This document shows positions 1-6,567 of a stretch of DNA of 14,653 nt, piece after piece (position 1 is the stretch's first letter; every line of letters starts with the position of its first letter). This DNA is from Erythrobacter donghaensis (GTDB taxonomy: Bacteria > Pseudomonadota > Alphaproteobacteria > Sphingomonadales > Sphingomonadaceae). Location: NCBI RefSeq assembly GCF_001557325.1, contig NZ_LSJS01000314.1, positions 1-14,653 of the forward strand, given 5' to 3'. Both the position numbers and the translations under genes were made by a program. The notes beneath the pieces are model-generated. The model did not search any database and was not told the origin of the DNA. It saw only the letters and a list, made by a program, of their open reading frames with translations.

Positions 1-327
1 CTGCGCGGCGTCGTAGTAGGCCTGCACCGCGCCCGCCGGCAGGCTCGCGGCCTGTCCGGCACCGGCCGGGCCGACCGGCTGGCACTCGACGGTGCGCTCG
101 ACGATGCGGCGGCGGCGCTCCTCGGGCACCGCGATCACCCGCTCGCGCGACTTGATGTAGCGCGCGCCGGTAGCCGGATCGACCTCGATCAGTTTCCCAT
201 CGATATTGGTGGAGAAGTCCGGCGCGTCGGTGTTCATCGGCTCGGCCATGCGCACCGCACCACCTTGCAACAATGCGACACCCGCCGCAGCGGCGGACAG
301 CTTCGCGATGGCCAGTTTGAGCGACAT
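1..327 (-). CDS. Hypothetical protein, N-terminal part (runs off left edge)
   Basis: An open minus-strand frame begins at the ATG at 327 and stays open for 109 codons to the window edge, so the stop is not visible. The N-terminus (MSLKLAIAKLSAAAAGVALL) has two lysines and a short alanine-rich hydrophobic stretch, a weak secretion or anchor signal. A polar stretch follows, with an IDGKLIEVDPATG segment near residue 43, an arginine-rich run (EERRRRIVERTVE, about residues 70-82) and one cysteine (about residue 83). An AGG about 10 nt upstream is a poor ribosome site. The gene lies downstream of ruvB on the same strand, but 238 nt separate them, so it probably has its own promoter. I do not recognise the family. 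Codon composition resembles the neighbouring core genes. Confidence 0.6.
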   Translation of the reverse strand, partial: MSLKLAIAKLSAAAAGVALLQGGAVRMAEPMNTDAPDFSTNIDGKLIEVDPATGARYIKSRERVIAVPEERRRRIVERTVECQPVGPAGAGQAASLPAGAVQAYYDAAQ

Positions 328-565
328 GGTCTGATACCCTGTTTGCGTGCGGGGGCTGCGGGCCTGCCGCAATTCCCCCAAATCCAGCCTTCTTTTGCTG
401 TCAGAAGGCGGCGAGGGGCAATCGGGTTAACCAAGCAGCGGCCGCCGAACGGCCCGGAATCGCCCCGAAACCGCCCGATTTCCGCCGCGCTGTCCCGAAC
501 TGGCACCGAAAAGGGGGGTGCGGTTAGCCAGATGGTTAACGCGGATACCGGTCGGGCGGCGCGAC
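328..565. other. Intergenic region downstream of ruvB with small dyad and TTAACC sites
   Basis: There is no convincing gene in these 238 nt. A 7-bp inverted repeat (GCCTTCT at 387-393, AGAAGGC at 403-409, 9-nt loop) would lie about 60-80 nt upstream of the leftward gene starting at 327, probably in its leader or promoter. A palindromic GGTTAACC occurs at 425-432. On the minus strand TTAACCAT (complement of 532-539) is followed by a second TAACC with a 12-nt period. These resemble CtrA half-sites, but the spacing is not the canonical one. No good intrinsic terminator for ruvB is visible. Confidence 0.35.
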
Positions 566-1600
566 TCAGTCTTCGAACAATCCGGACTGGGCGGGGGGCG
601 ATTCTCTGGGCGGGGTCAGCTCGAGATGCGCCCAGCCCGCATCGTTGAGCACCCGCCCGCGCGCGGTGCGGGCGACGAGGCCGAGCTGGATGAGGTAGGG
701 CTCGACCACCTCCTCCACCGTATCGCGCGGTTCTGCCAGCCCTGCCGCCAGCGTCTCGATCCCCACCGGGCCGCCCTTGTAGGTGGTGGCGATCATCGCG
801 AGGTAGCGGCGGTCCATCAGGTCGAGCCCGAGGCGGTCGATCTCGAGCCGGGTGAGCGCCTCGTCTGCCACCGCGCGGGTGACGGCGGCGCTCCCCGCGA
901 CATCGGCAAAGTCGCGTACGCGCCGGAGCAGCCGCCCGGCGACGCGGGGCGTCCCGCGCGAGCGGCGGGCGATCTCGTGCGCACCGTCGGGCGCAATGGC
1001 GAGGCCCATGAGCCCCGCCGCGCGGGTGACGACGCGCTCGAGCTCCTCGTGGGTGTAGAAGTTGAGCCTGACCGGAATGCCGAAGCGGTCGCGCAAGGGG
1101 GTGGTCAGCAACCCCTGCCGCGTGGTCGCCCCGATCAGGGTGAAGGGCGGCAGGTCGATGCGGACAGAGCGCGCCGAGGGCCCTTCGCCGATGATCAGAT
1201 CGAGCGCGCGGTCCTCCATCGCCGGATAGAGCACTTCCTCGACAACGGGGGAGAGGCGGTGGATCTCGTCGATGAACAGCACGTCGTGCGGTTCGAGATT
1301 GGTCAGCAGCGCGGCCAAGTCCCCCGCCTTGGCGATGACGGGGCCGGAGGTGGCGCGAAAGCCCACGCCAAGCTCGCCCGCGATGATTTGCGCGAGCGTG
1401 GTCTTGCCGAGGCCCGGGGGGCCGAAGAACAGCGTATGATCCATCGCCTCCCCTCGCGCGCGCGCGGCCGCGATGAAGACGGCGAGGTTCCCCTTGGCCG
1501 CCTCCTGCCCGACGAATTCGGCCAGCCGGCGCGGGCGCAGGGCGGCGTCCGGGTCGCCGGGTTGGCGGGTGGGCGTGTGGAGGGGGGCGGGGTCAGTCAT
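566..1600 (-). CDS. ruvB: Holliday junction branch migration ATPase RuvB
   Basis: This 344-aa protein is the AAA+ motor that drives branch migration of Holliday junctions together with RuvA. Seen in sequence: Walker A GPPGLGKT at residues 60-67, Walker B with DEIH at 111-114, sensor-1 GATTR at 157-161, an arginine-finger region RDRFG at 170-174, and the sensor-2/RuvB signature [15 protein letters not shown] around 213-227. A winged-helix C-terminal domain follows. The length is normal for the family. The ATG at 1600 overlaps the TGA of the preceding TonB-like gene by one base (TGATG), implying translational coupling rather than an independent ribosome site. The short N-terminal tail rich in proline before the core is ordinary. 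Identification is very secure. Confidence 0.98.
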   Translation of the reverse strand: MTDPAPLHTPTRQPGDPDAALRPRRLAEFVGQEAAKGNLAVFIAAARARGEAMDHTLFFGPPGLGKTTLAQIIAGELGVGFRATSGPVIAKAGDLAALLTNLEPHDVLFIDEIHRLSPVVEEVLYPAMEDRALDLIIGEGPSARSVRIDLPPFTLIGATTRQGLLTTPLRDRFGIPVRLNFYTHEELERVVTRAAGLMGLAIAPDGAHEIARRSRGTPRVAGRLLRRVRDFADVAGSAAVTRAVADEALTRLEIDRLGLDLMDRRYLAMIATTYKGGPVGIETLAAGLAEPRDTVEEVVEPYLIQLGLVARTARGRVLNDAGWAHLELTPPRESPPAQSGLFED

Positions 1601-2349
1601 CAGCCCGCGAACATCATGGTCTGGCGATACTCGCCATCAATAGGCTCACCTGAAGGGTTAAGCGCCGGATCAAATGAGACGGATGGTCCGGTCAAGTATG
1701 CACAAGCAGCAGCCTCAAGCTGCGGCAAAGGTGAAGGCGCTTTCGCGTCGCAGTGCTTTGGTCGCCCTTCCTTGTCCACCTGCACCCGGACAATGACAGG
1801 GGTAATCCCCGAGGGAGCCAACGCCTGAAGCGCTCTGCCAACATCAGTCTCGTTAAGCTCGCGATAAATACGCAACTCGTTGCGCATCCGCGCTGGCCTG
1901 AACTTTGACCAAACAAAACCGCTGAAGGGACGCTCTTCGCACTGGCTGATATCGTTTGTTCTCGACAGCCCTTCTTCTTTCCACCGGGACTCATCGACCT
2001 TTGTAAGAACGCCGGTGGCGCGATCATAGGTCACGCGCTTATTGTAACTGGTCTGGTTAGGCGATCCCTCAAGAGCCACGCCCACTTCCTGCTTGAGAAC
2101 GATCGGGTCAGCGCCCGCGTCATGAAGATCATACATGCTTGAGGAACCGCAATTGCCATCGCACCAGCGCCCCATGGCGAGGTCGATCTGCAAGTGTTCG
2201 GGCCGCGAATGAGTCCGCGTGATCTTTCCGGCCCTCAGCATCTCGCGATCCGCATAGCCGCAGATCAGATCGAACTGCAGGGGTTGCGCCGATACTGGCA
2301 CAGCGAGCAGGCCCGCTCCGACAGAAATGAACAGGGTCGCAAACTTCAT
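1600..2349 (-). CDS. Secreted protein with TonB C-terminal-like domain, inserted between ruvA and ruvB
   Basis: This is a 249-aa protein. [21 protein letters not shown] is a classical signal peptide with likely cleavage after A21. Residues about 25-145 resemble a beta-rich domain often seen in sphingomonad hypothetical proteins (a DLAMGRWC segment, then a TYDRATG segment, then [10 protein letters not shown]). Residues about 180-249 resemble a TonB_C fold: [16 protein letters not shown], a paired LEAAAC with C200 and C216, then [14 protein letters not shown]. It has no TonB transmembrane anchor or proline-rich span, so it is probably a free periplasmic protein rather than an energy transducer. 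I chose the ATG at 2349 because GGGAG lies 8 nt upstream; an in-frame ATG at 2364 would add five residues before the signal. The gene starts 14 nt after ruvA and overlaps ruvB by 1 nt. Its G+C is visibly lower (about 52% in a counted 60-nt stretch) than ruvA (about 78% in one stretch). The biological role is unknown. Confidence 0.85.
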   Translation of the reverse strand: MKFATLFISVGAGLLAVPVSAQPLQFDLICGYADREMLRAGKITRTHSRPEHLQIDLAMGRWCDGNCGSSSMYDLHDAGADPIVLKQEVGVALEGSPNQTSYNKRVTYDRATGVLTKVDESRWKEEGLSRTNDISQCEERPFSGFVWSKFRPARMRNELRIYRELNETDVGRALQALAPSGITPVIVRVQVDKEGRPKHCDAKAPSPLPQLEAAACAYLTGPSVSFDPALNPSGEPIDGEYRQTMMFAG

Positions 2350-2363
2350 CGTTAAGGCTCCCA

Positions 2364-2969
2364 TCACCCAGCCGCCTTCTTCAGCGCCACGCGGATCAGG
2401 TCGCCTTCGCTCGCGCCCTCGCCCAGTTCTTCCAGCGCGCGGGCCACGGCCTGAGCCGCCACAGCAGGCTTGAACCCGAGGTTCTCCAGCGCGCTCGCCG
2501 CGTCCGCGCCCTTGCTGCCTGCGGGAGCGGCGGCGCTCACCGCAAAGCCGCCGCTGCCACCCGGCATCGCGCCCGCCCTGTCTTTCAGCTCGTTGACGAT
2601 CCGCCCCGCCAGCTTCGGCCCCACGCCCTGCGCCCGCGCCACCATCGCGGCGTCGCCGCGCCCGCAGGCGTCGCGCAGGTCTCCGGTCGAGAGCGCGGAG
2701 AGGATCGCCAGCGCCACCTTGCTGCCCACACCCTGCACGCCGGTCAGCAGGCGGAACCAGTCGCGCTCGGCGCTGTCGGCAAAGCCGAGCAGGCGCATGT
2801 CGTTTTCGCTCACCTGCAATTGCGTGTGAACGGTGCAGGCCTCGCCCACCTCGCCCAGCGCAGCCAAAGTGCGGCTGGAGCAGTGGACGAGGTAGCCCAC
2901 GCCGCCCACGTCGACCACCGCCCAGTCCTCGCCGGTCGCATCGAGCCTGCCTGAGAGTTTGGCGATCAT
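2364..2969 (-). CDS. ruvA: Holliday junction branch migration protein RuvA
   Basis: This 201-aa protein forms the tetramer that binds four-way junctions and loads RuvB. Seen: the N-terminal OB-fold with GGVGYLVH around residues 22-29, two helix-hairpin-helix motifs ([14 protein letters not shown] about 77-90 and [16 protein letters not shown] about 115-130), a flexible Gly/Ala/Ser linker about 131-150, and the C-terminal RuvB-contact domain ([16 protein letters not shown]). I chose the ATG at 2969 (MIAKLSGRL), which matches the usual family start and has AGGA 7-8 nt upstream; a longer frame to 2987 adds MGQEQT with no family support. It is the first gene of a leftward operon. ruvC, commonly adjacent, is not in the window. 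Confidence 0.97.
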   Translation of the reverse strand: MIAKLSGRLDATGEDWAVVDVGGVGYLVHCSSRTLAALGEVGEACTVHTQLQVSENDMRLLGFADSAERDWFRLLTGVQGVGSKVALAILSALSTGDLRDACGRGDAAMVARAQGVGPKLAGRIVNELKDRAGAMPGGSGGFAVSAAAPAGSKGADAASALENLGFKPAVAAQAVARALEELGEGASEGDLIRVALKKAAG

Positions 2970-3048
2970 GGTTTGTTCCTGCCCCAAGCCGCAAACGGCG
3001 TCCAGCCTTTATGGACAGATGCCCACACTTGCGCCAGATGGCACTCCC
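2970..3048. promoter_or_regulatory. Divergent ruvA / aroC control region
   Basis: This 79-nt gap must hold, or overlap, the promoters of both ruvA (leftward) and aroC (rightward). I see no strong -35/-10 pair in either direction and no alphaproteobacterial LexA box (GTTC-N7-GTTC): GTTC at 2975-2978 has no partner at the right distance. The only clear signal is the AGGA ribosome site of ruvA on the minus strand. Confidence 0.35.
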
Positions 3049-4119
3049 ATGAGCTGGAACACCTTCGGGCGCGTGCTGCGCTTCACCACCTGGGGAGAGA
3101 GCCACGGGCCGGCCCTCGGCGCAATCGTCGACGGGTGCCCGCCGGGGCTCGCCATCAACGAGGAATTCATCCAGCCCTTCATGGACGCGAGGAAGCCCGG
3201 GACCAGCCGCTTCACCACCCAACGGAGGGAGGACGACATCGTGCGGATCCTCTCGGGGGTGTTCGAGGGCAAGACCACCGGCACGCCTATCTCGCTGATG
3301 ATCGAGAACACCGACCAGCGCTCCAAGGACTATTCCGAGATCGCCCAGCGTTACCGCCCAGGCCATGCCGACTACGCCTATGACGCCAAGTACGGCATCC
3401 GCGACTATCGCGGCGGCGGGCGTTCCTCGGCGCGCGAGACCGCGGCGCGGGTGGCGGCGGGCGCGGTGGCGAGGCTGGTGATCCCTGAGGTCACCATCAC
3501 CGCCTATGTCTGCGAATTGGGCGGCGACCGGATCGACCCGGCGGCCATCGATTACGCCGAGATCGCCAAGAACCCGTTCTTCTGCCCCGACCCTGCCGCC
3601 GCCAAGCGCTGGGAAGCGAAGGTCGATGCCGCGAGGCTGGCCGGATCATCGCTCGGCGCGATTGTCGAATGTGTGGCGGAGGGTGTTCCCGCAGGCTGGG
3701 GCGCGCCGATCTATGCCAAGCTCGACAGTGACCTCGCCGCCGCGATGATGAGCATCAATGCGGTGAAGGGCGTCGAAATCGGTGATGGTTTCGAAGCTGC
3801 GCGCCTCTCCGGCGAAGAGAACGCCGACCGGATGCGCCCCGGCGCGGACGGCAAGCCGGAATTCCTCGCCAACCACGCGGGCGGCACGGCGGGCGGCATT
3901 TCCACCGGTCAGCCGGTGGTGTGCCGCGTGGCGTTCAAGCCGACCTCCTCGATCCTGACGCCGGTGGAGTCGATCAATTCGGCGGGCGAGGCGGTCGAGG
4001 TGGTCACCAAGGGCCGTCACGATCCGTGTGTGGGCATCCGCGGCACCCCGGTGGTGGAAGCGATGATGGCGCTGGTGCTGGCCGACCAAAAGCTGCTGCA
4101 CCGGGGGCAAGTGGGGTAG
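3049..4119 (+). CDS. aroC: Chorismate synthase
   Basis: This 356-aa protein catalyses the last step of the shikimate pathway, 5-enolpyruvylshikimate-3-phosphate to chorismate, using reduced FMN. Seen: [21 protein letters not shown] near residues 13-33, [18 protein letters not shown] about 46-63, [18 protein letters not shown] about 103-120, [14 protein letters not shown] 121-134, and the C-terminal [14 protein letters not shown] and [18 protein letters not shown] blocks. The start at 3049 ([12 protein letters not shown]) matches the family; the frame is open upstream with an alternative ATG at 3019 that adds ten atypical residues. Its ribosome site is weak. The gene diverges from ruvA and ends 23 nt before the possible extended frame of the converging membrane gene. 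Identification is very secure. Confidence 0.97.
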   Translation: MSWNTFGRVLRFTTWGESHGPALGAIVDGCPPGLAINEEFIQPFMDARKPGTSRFTTQRREDDIVRILSGVFEGKTTGTPISLMIENTDQRSKDYSEIAQRYRPGHADYAYDAKYGIRDYRGGGRSSARETAARVAAGAVARLVIPEVTITAYVCELGGDRIDPAAIDYAEIAKNPFFCPDPAAAKRWEAKVDAARLAGSSLGAIVECVAEGVPAGWGAPIYAKLDSDLAAAMMSINAVKGVEIGDGFEAARLSGEENADRMRPGADGKPEFLANHAGGTAGGISTGQPVVCRVAFKPTSSILTPVESINSAGEAVEVVTKGRHDPCVGIRGTPVVEAMMALVLADQKLLHRGQVG

Positions 4120-4142
4120 GCGGTAGCGCGACAGGGGCACGC

Positions 4143-4247
4143 TCAATCCTCGTCGTCGAGCGCTGCTGCGTAGGACGGGGTCATCCATGCCGAGGCGATA
4201 GCGCTGATCTGCCCTGTCATTGCGCCGATGAAGAGGCCCAGCGAAGC
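4143..4247 (-). other. In-frame open extension beyond the TAG of the small membrane protein
   Basis: Directly after the TAG at 4248-4250 the same minus-strand frame continues for 34 sense codons to a TGA at 4143-4145. The predicted residues begin ASLGLFIGAMTGQISAIASAW and end ALDDED: a hydrophobic helix-like stretch followed by an acidic tail, as expected of a natural membrane-protein C-terminus. It could be the lost end of a gene broken by a nonsense mutation, a readthrough extension, or chance. An internal ATG at 4220 could give a 25-residue peptide, but no ribosome site is obvious. Confidence 0.35.
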
Positions 4248-4574
4248 CTATTGCCCGGGGTGCTTTGGAAACCACAGACCATTCTTCGCGAACTGCCCGA
4301 GCAGCACGGCCCAGATCATCACCAGCGAAATCACGATCCAGCCCGCGATAGCCAGGGACTTCCCGCGGATGGCACTTTGCCGCTCGTCAGGCGTCCGGTT
4401 TCCACGCTCAATGTATTCAACGGCGGCGCTGTAAAAGATTGTGCCGTTCAAGGCGATGACAATGAGGTCGTGGCCACCCGCCTGTCCCTGTGCCGTCCGG
4501 ATGATGCCCGCAAGCGAGACCAGCATCAGAATGAGGTTGGCCGCGATGATCACGTAGGGGGCAGTGATTCGCAT
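4248..4574 (-). CDS. Small multi-pass membrane protein, possibly truncated
   Basis: The protein is 108 aa from the ATG at 4574 to a TAG at 4248-4250. Hydrophobic helices are visible at about residues 6-25 (YVIIAANLILMLVSLAGII), a weaker one at about 36-52, and one at about 74-93 (LAIAGWIVISLVMIWAVLLG). A charged loop (ERGNRTPDERQSAIRGK) lies between the last two. There is no recognisable domain. The start is the only in-frame ATG after the epimerase stop 55 nt upstream; no good ribosome site precedes it, so the start is uncertain. The G+C (about 55-57% in counted stretches) is below the neighbours. The frame continues past the stop with another hydrophobic helix (see 4143-4247), so the gene may be the front of an interrupted ~143-aa protein. 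Function unknown. Confidence 0.6.
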   Translation of the reverse strand: MRITAPYVIIAANLILMLVSLAGIIRTAQGQAGGHDLIVIALNGTIFYSAAVEYIERGNRTPDERQSAIRGKSLAIAGWIVISLVMIWAVLLGQFAKNGLWFPKHPGQ

Positions 4575-4629
4575 AGGCCAAAAGGGCAGGAGATCAGACT
4601 GCTCTGGTGCGGCGGCAACGGGGGTGGGT

Positions 4630-5586
4630 TTAGCGCCCCAGCTCCTTGGGCGGCACGTAGCTGCGGTCGTGGATGAAGGGCATGTCGCGCCCCTCGCGCA
4701 GCGCCGCCAGCACCGCCGCGAAGTCGGTCTGGCAGCGGAAGCCGAGGTCGTGCTCGATCGCGGCAGGATCGTAGACCCGGCCGATGCTCTGCGGCAGCAC
4801 CCAGCCGCGCGAAGCATAGAGCGCCGGGGCCTCCGGGAAGCGCTCGGCGATCAGGGCGGCGGCGTCATGCTTCAGCCGCGCGGCATCGGCGCGGGTGAAG
4901 GGCGGGGGCGCGCTCACGACATAGAGCCCCCAGCCGATCCGCGGCGCGGCGTCGAGCGCGGCGATATGCGCGGCGGCGCAATCCTCCACCGTCAGGCGGC
5001 GGTTCAGGAACTCGTTGGCCTTGAGGTTCTCGCCCGCGGGGACGGCGTGGGTGTCGTCATCCTCGGGAAAGAAGCGCGCGGTCCGCAGGCAGATCACCGG
5101 CAGGCCGTGGAGGTCGTGCCACAGCCGGCACAACTCCTCGGCCGCGCGCTTGCTCACGCCGTAGATGTTGCGCGGGGCGAGCGGCCCGGTGCTCTCGTCG
5201 AGCCACACGGCCTCGCTCGCCACCTCGTCGCGGATCGCCTGCGTGATCATCAGCGAGGTGGTGGAGGTGAAGACGAACCGGCTTGCCCCGTGCCGCACCG
5301 CCGCCTCGAGCAGGCCCAGCGTGCCGGTCACGTTGACGTCGATGAAGGTTTGCGCCGGGTAGCGGGCGATGTCGGGCTTGTGGAGCGCGCCGGCATGGAT
5401 CACCCCCTCGAAGCGGCATTCGGCGAAGAGCCGTTCGACCAGTGCGGCATCGGCGAGGTTGCCGACGACGTCGGTCTGCGGCCCCGGCGCAATGTCGAGG
5501 CCGGTCACATCGTGGCCCGCTCCCGCCAGCATCGGTGCAAGGAAGCGGCCGAGCCAGCCTGACGATCCGGTGAGCAGCACGCGCAT
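4630..5586 (-). CDS. NAD-dependent epimerase/dehydratase family protein (extended SDR)
   Basis: This 318-aa protein has an N-terminal Rossmann fold with GSSGWLG (GxxGxxG) at residues 7-13 and an acidic D31 at the end of the second strand, which suggests NAD rather than NADP. It also carries the extended-SDR catalytic set: STTS at about 108-111 and YGVSK (Tyr142, Lys146). The C-terminal half, about 170-318, would bind the substrate. Family members epimerise, dehydrate or reduce nucleotide sugars; the substrate cannot be read from the sequence. There is no sugar-nucleotide cluster around it, so it may work alone. The start at 5586 (MRVLLTGSSG) is the natural edge of the Rossmann fold. The membrane gene downstream on the same strand may be cotranscribed. 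The family call is secure, the reaction is not. Confidence 0.92.
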   Translation of the reverse strand: MRVLLTGSSGWLGRFLAPMLAGAGHDVTGLDIAPGPQTDVVGNLADAALVERLFAECRFEGVIHAGALHKPDIARYPAQTFIDVNVTGTLGLLEAAVRHGASRFVFTSTTSLMITQAIRDEVASEAVWLDESTGPLAPRNIYGVSKRAAEELCRLWHDLHGLPVICLRTARFFPEDDDTHAVPAGENLKANEFLNRRLTVEDCAAAHIAALDAAPRIGWGLYVVSAPPPFTRADAARLKHDAAALIAERFPEAPALYASRGWVLPQSIGRVYDPAAIEHDLGFRCQTDFAAVLAALREGRDMPFIHDRSYVPPKELGR

Positions 5587-5663
5587 GGGCCATGCCTAAC
5601 ACCGGGCGGCGCCGCGGCAAGGCTCTCGATGAACGCCTTTTCCGATGGGTTCCCGCACGACAG

Positions 5664-5728
5664 ATTGAAAAAAGCGATCTTCGCAATCGCACAAATGCAC
5701 TTTTGTGCAGCGCGCAAGAGCCTATTTC
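5664..5728 (+). promoter_or_regulatory. Candidate ahpC promoter/operator with two adjacent dyads
   Basis: Two inverted repeats lie back to back upstream of ahpC: GCGAT (5674-5678) with ATCGC (5686-5690), and GCACAAA (5689-5695) with TTTGTGC (5702-5708). The second is perfect over 7 bp with a 6-nt spacer. TTGAAA at 5665-5670 could be a -35 element but has no good -10 at 17 nt; alternatively TTTTGT (5701-5706) and TATTTC (5723-5728) are spaced 16 nt and would put the second dyad over the -35. The layout suits an activator such as OxyR or another peroxide regulator, but I cannot name the protein from the sequence. Confidence 0.4.
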
Positions 5729-5776
5729 GGCCGCATCGATTTTCCTCTCAATCCACCCGCATAAGGACAGACTCCC

Positions 5777-6343
5777 ATGGGTATCATCGGTTCGACCCTC
5801 AAGCCGTTCACCGCCACCGCCTTCCAGAAGGGCAAGGACTTCTTCACCGTCACCGACGCGGACCTCGCGGGCAAGTGGTCGGTGTTCTTCTTCTACCCGG
5901 CCGATTTCACCTTCGTGTGCCCGACTGAACTCGAAGACATGGGCGAGAAGTACGCCACCCTCCAGGCCATGGGCGTCGAGGTCTACGCTGTCTCGACCGA
6001 CACGCACTTCAGCCACAAGGCGTGGAGCGACACCTCGGACAAGATCGGCAAGCTGACCTTCCCCTTCCTCGGCGACCAGAACCACGTGCTGTCGAACAAT
6101 TTCGGCGTGCTGCGTGAAGGCGCTGGCCTTGCCGACCGCGCGACCTTCGTGGTCGATCCGGATGGCGTGATCCAGATCATGGAAATCACCTGCGAAGGCG
6201 TGGGCCGCAATGCCAACGAACTGACCCGCAAGATCAAGGCCGCCCAGTATGTGCGCGCCAACCCCGGTCAGGTCTGCCCGGCGGCGTGGGAAGAAGGCAG
6301 CGACACGCTCGCCCCCTCGCTCGACCTGGTTGGAAAGATCTGA
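5777..6343 (+). CDS. ahpC: Alkyl hydroperoxide reductase subunit C (2-Cys peroxiredoxin)
   Basis: This 188-aa cytoplasmic peroxidase reduces hydrogen peroxide and organic hydroperoxides and is recycled by AhpF. Seen: the peroxidatic Cys48 in [13 protein letters not shown], the [11 protein letters not shown] block at about 73-83, an additional Cys139, and the resolving Cys167 in VCPAAW near the C-terminus, as in typical 2-Cys Prx of the AhpC/Prx1 group. The length equals that of E. coli AhpC within a residue or so. The start has a clear AAGGA at 5763-5767, nine nt before the ATG. It is followed after 224 nt by ahpF. The codons are strongly biased to C-ending, as expected for a highly expressed gene. 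Very secure. Confidence 0.98.
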   Translation: MGIIGSTLKPFTATAFQKGKDFFTVTDADLAGKWSVFFFYPADFTFVCPTELEDMGEKYATLQAMGVEVYAVSTDTHFSHKAWSDTSDKIGKLTFPFLGDQNHVLSNNFGVLREGAGLADRATFVVDPDGVIQIMEITCEGVGRNANELTRKIKAAQYVRANPGQVCPAAWEEGSDTLAPSLDLVGKI

Positions 6344-6361
6344 GGCCGACAGGCCACACGA

Positions 6362-6410
6362 GACCGGCCAGCGCGGGGCTTCTCCCTCCCCCCTCGGCCC
6401 CGCGCCGGTC
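6362..6410 (+). repeat. Large stem-loop downstream of ahpC
   Basis: GACCGG (6362-6367) pairs with CCGGTC (6405-6410), and CGCGGGGC (6372-6379) with GCCCCGCG (6397-6404), leaving a 4-nt CCAG bulge and a 17-nt pyrimidine-rich loop. That makes 14 GC-rich base pairs starting about 18 nt after the ahpC stop. There is no T-run after it, so it is not a canonical terminator; it may protect the ahpC 3' end or partially attenuate ahpF. Confidence 0.6.
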
Positions 6411-6450
6411 GCAAAATCCCGAAGGCTCCCAATCGCCCTCGGGTCGTAGC

Positions 6451-6508
6451 CGGGACCGGATGTCCCTCGCCCCACCTCCCCCCTCGCGGGCGGCGGCATC
6501 CGGTTCCG
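6451..6508 (+). repeat. 12-bp inverted repeat before ahpF, one mismatch
   Basis: The left arm 6451-6462 and right arm 6497-6508 are complementary at 11 of 12 positions, with ACCGGATG/CATCCGGT as the perfect core. The 34-nt loop carries CCTCCCCCCTCG at 6475-6486, identical to 6385-6396 in the loop of the preceding hairpin. CCTCC is complementary to the GGAGG ribosome site of ahpF at 6557-6561. It may be a dispersed intergenic element or a control structure. Confidence 0.5.
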
Positions 6509-6567
6509 TGTTGCCCTCATCTAGAGATCACATGATGCGCGCCCCCGGACGCGCCTGGAGGACACCC

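Noticed and set aside
497..511. Near LexA box GAAC-N7-GAAA
   Set aside because: The last base differs from GAAC, it is about 170 nt from the nearest start, and it lies downstream of ruvB rather than before ruvA.
518..1828. A 436-codon plus-strand frame across ruvB
   Set aside because: It is the antisense shadow of ruvB, which is certain; no motifs are present.
4143..4220. Independent 25-residue peptide gene starting at the ATG at 4220 (minus strand)
   Set aside because: There is no ribosome site, and it is in the same frame as the membrane gene, so an interrupted or read-through C-terminus explains it better.
6286..6567. Extended N-terminus of ahpF, or a small ORF in the ahpC-ahpF spacer
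   Set aside because: The translation is proline/serine/arginine-rich repeat DNA; GGAGG and family length place the ahpF start at 6568.
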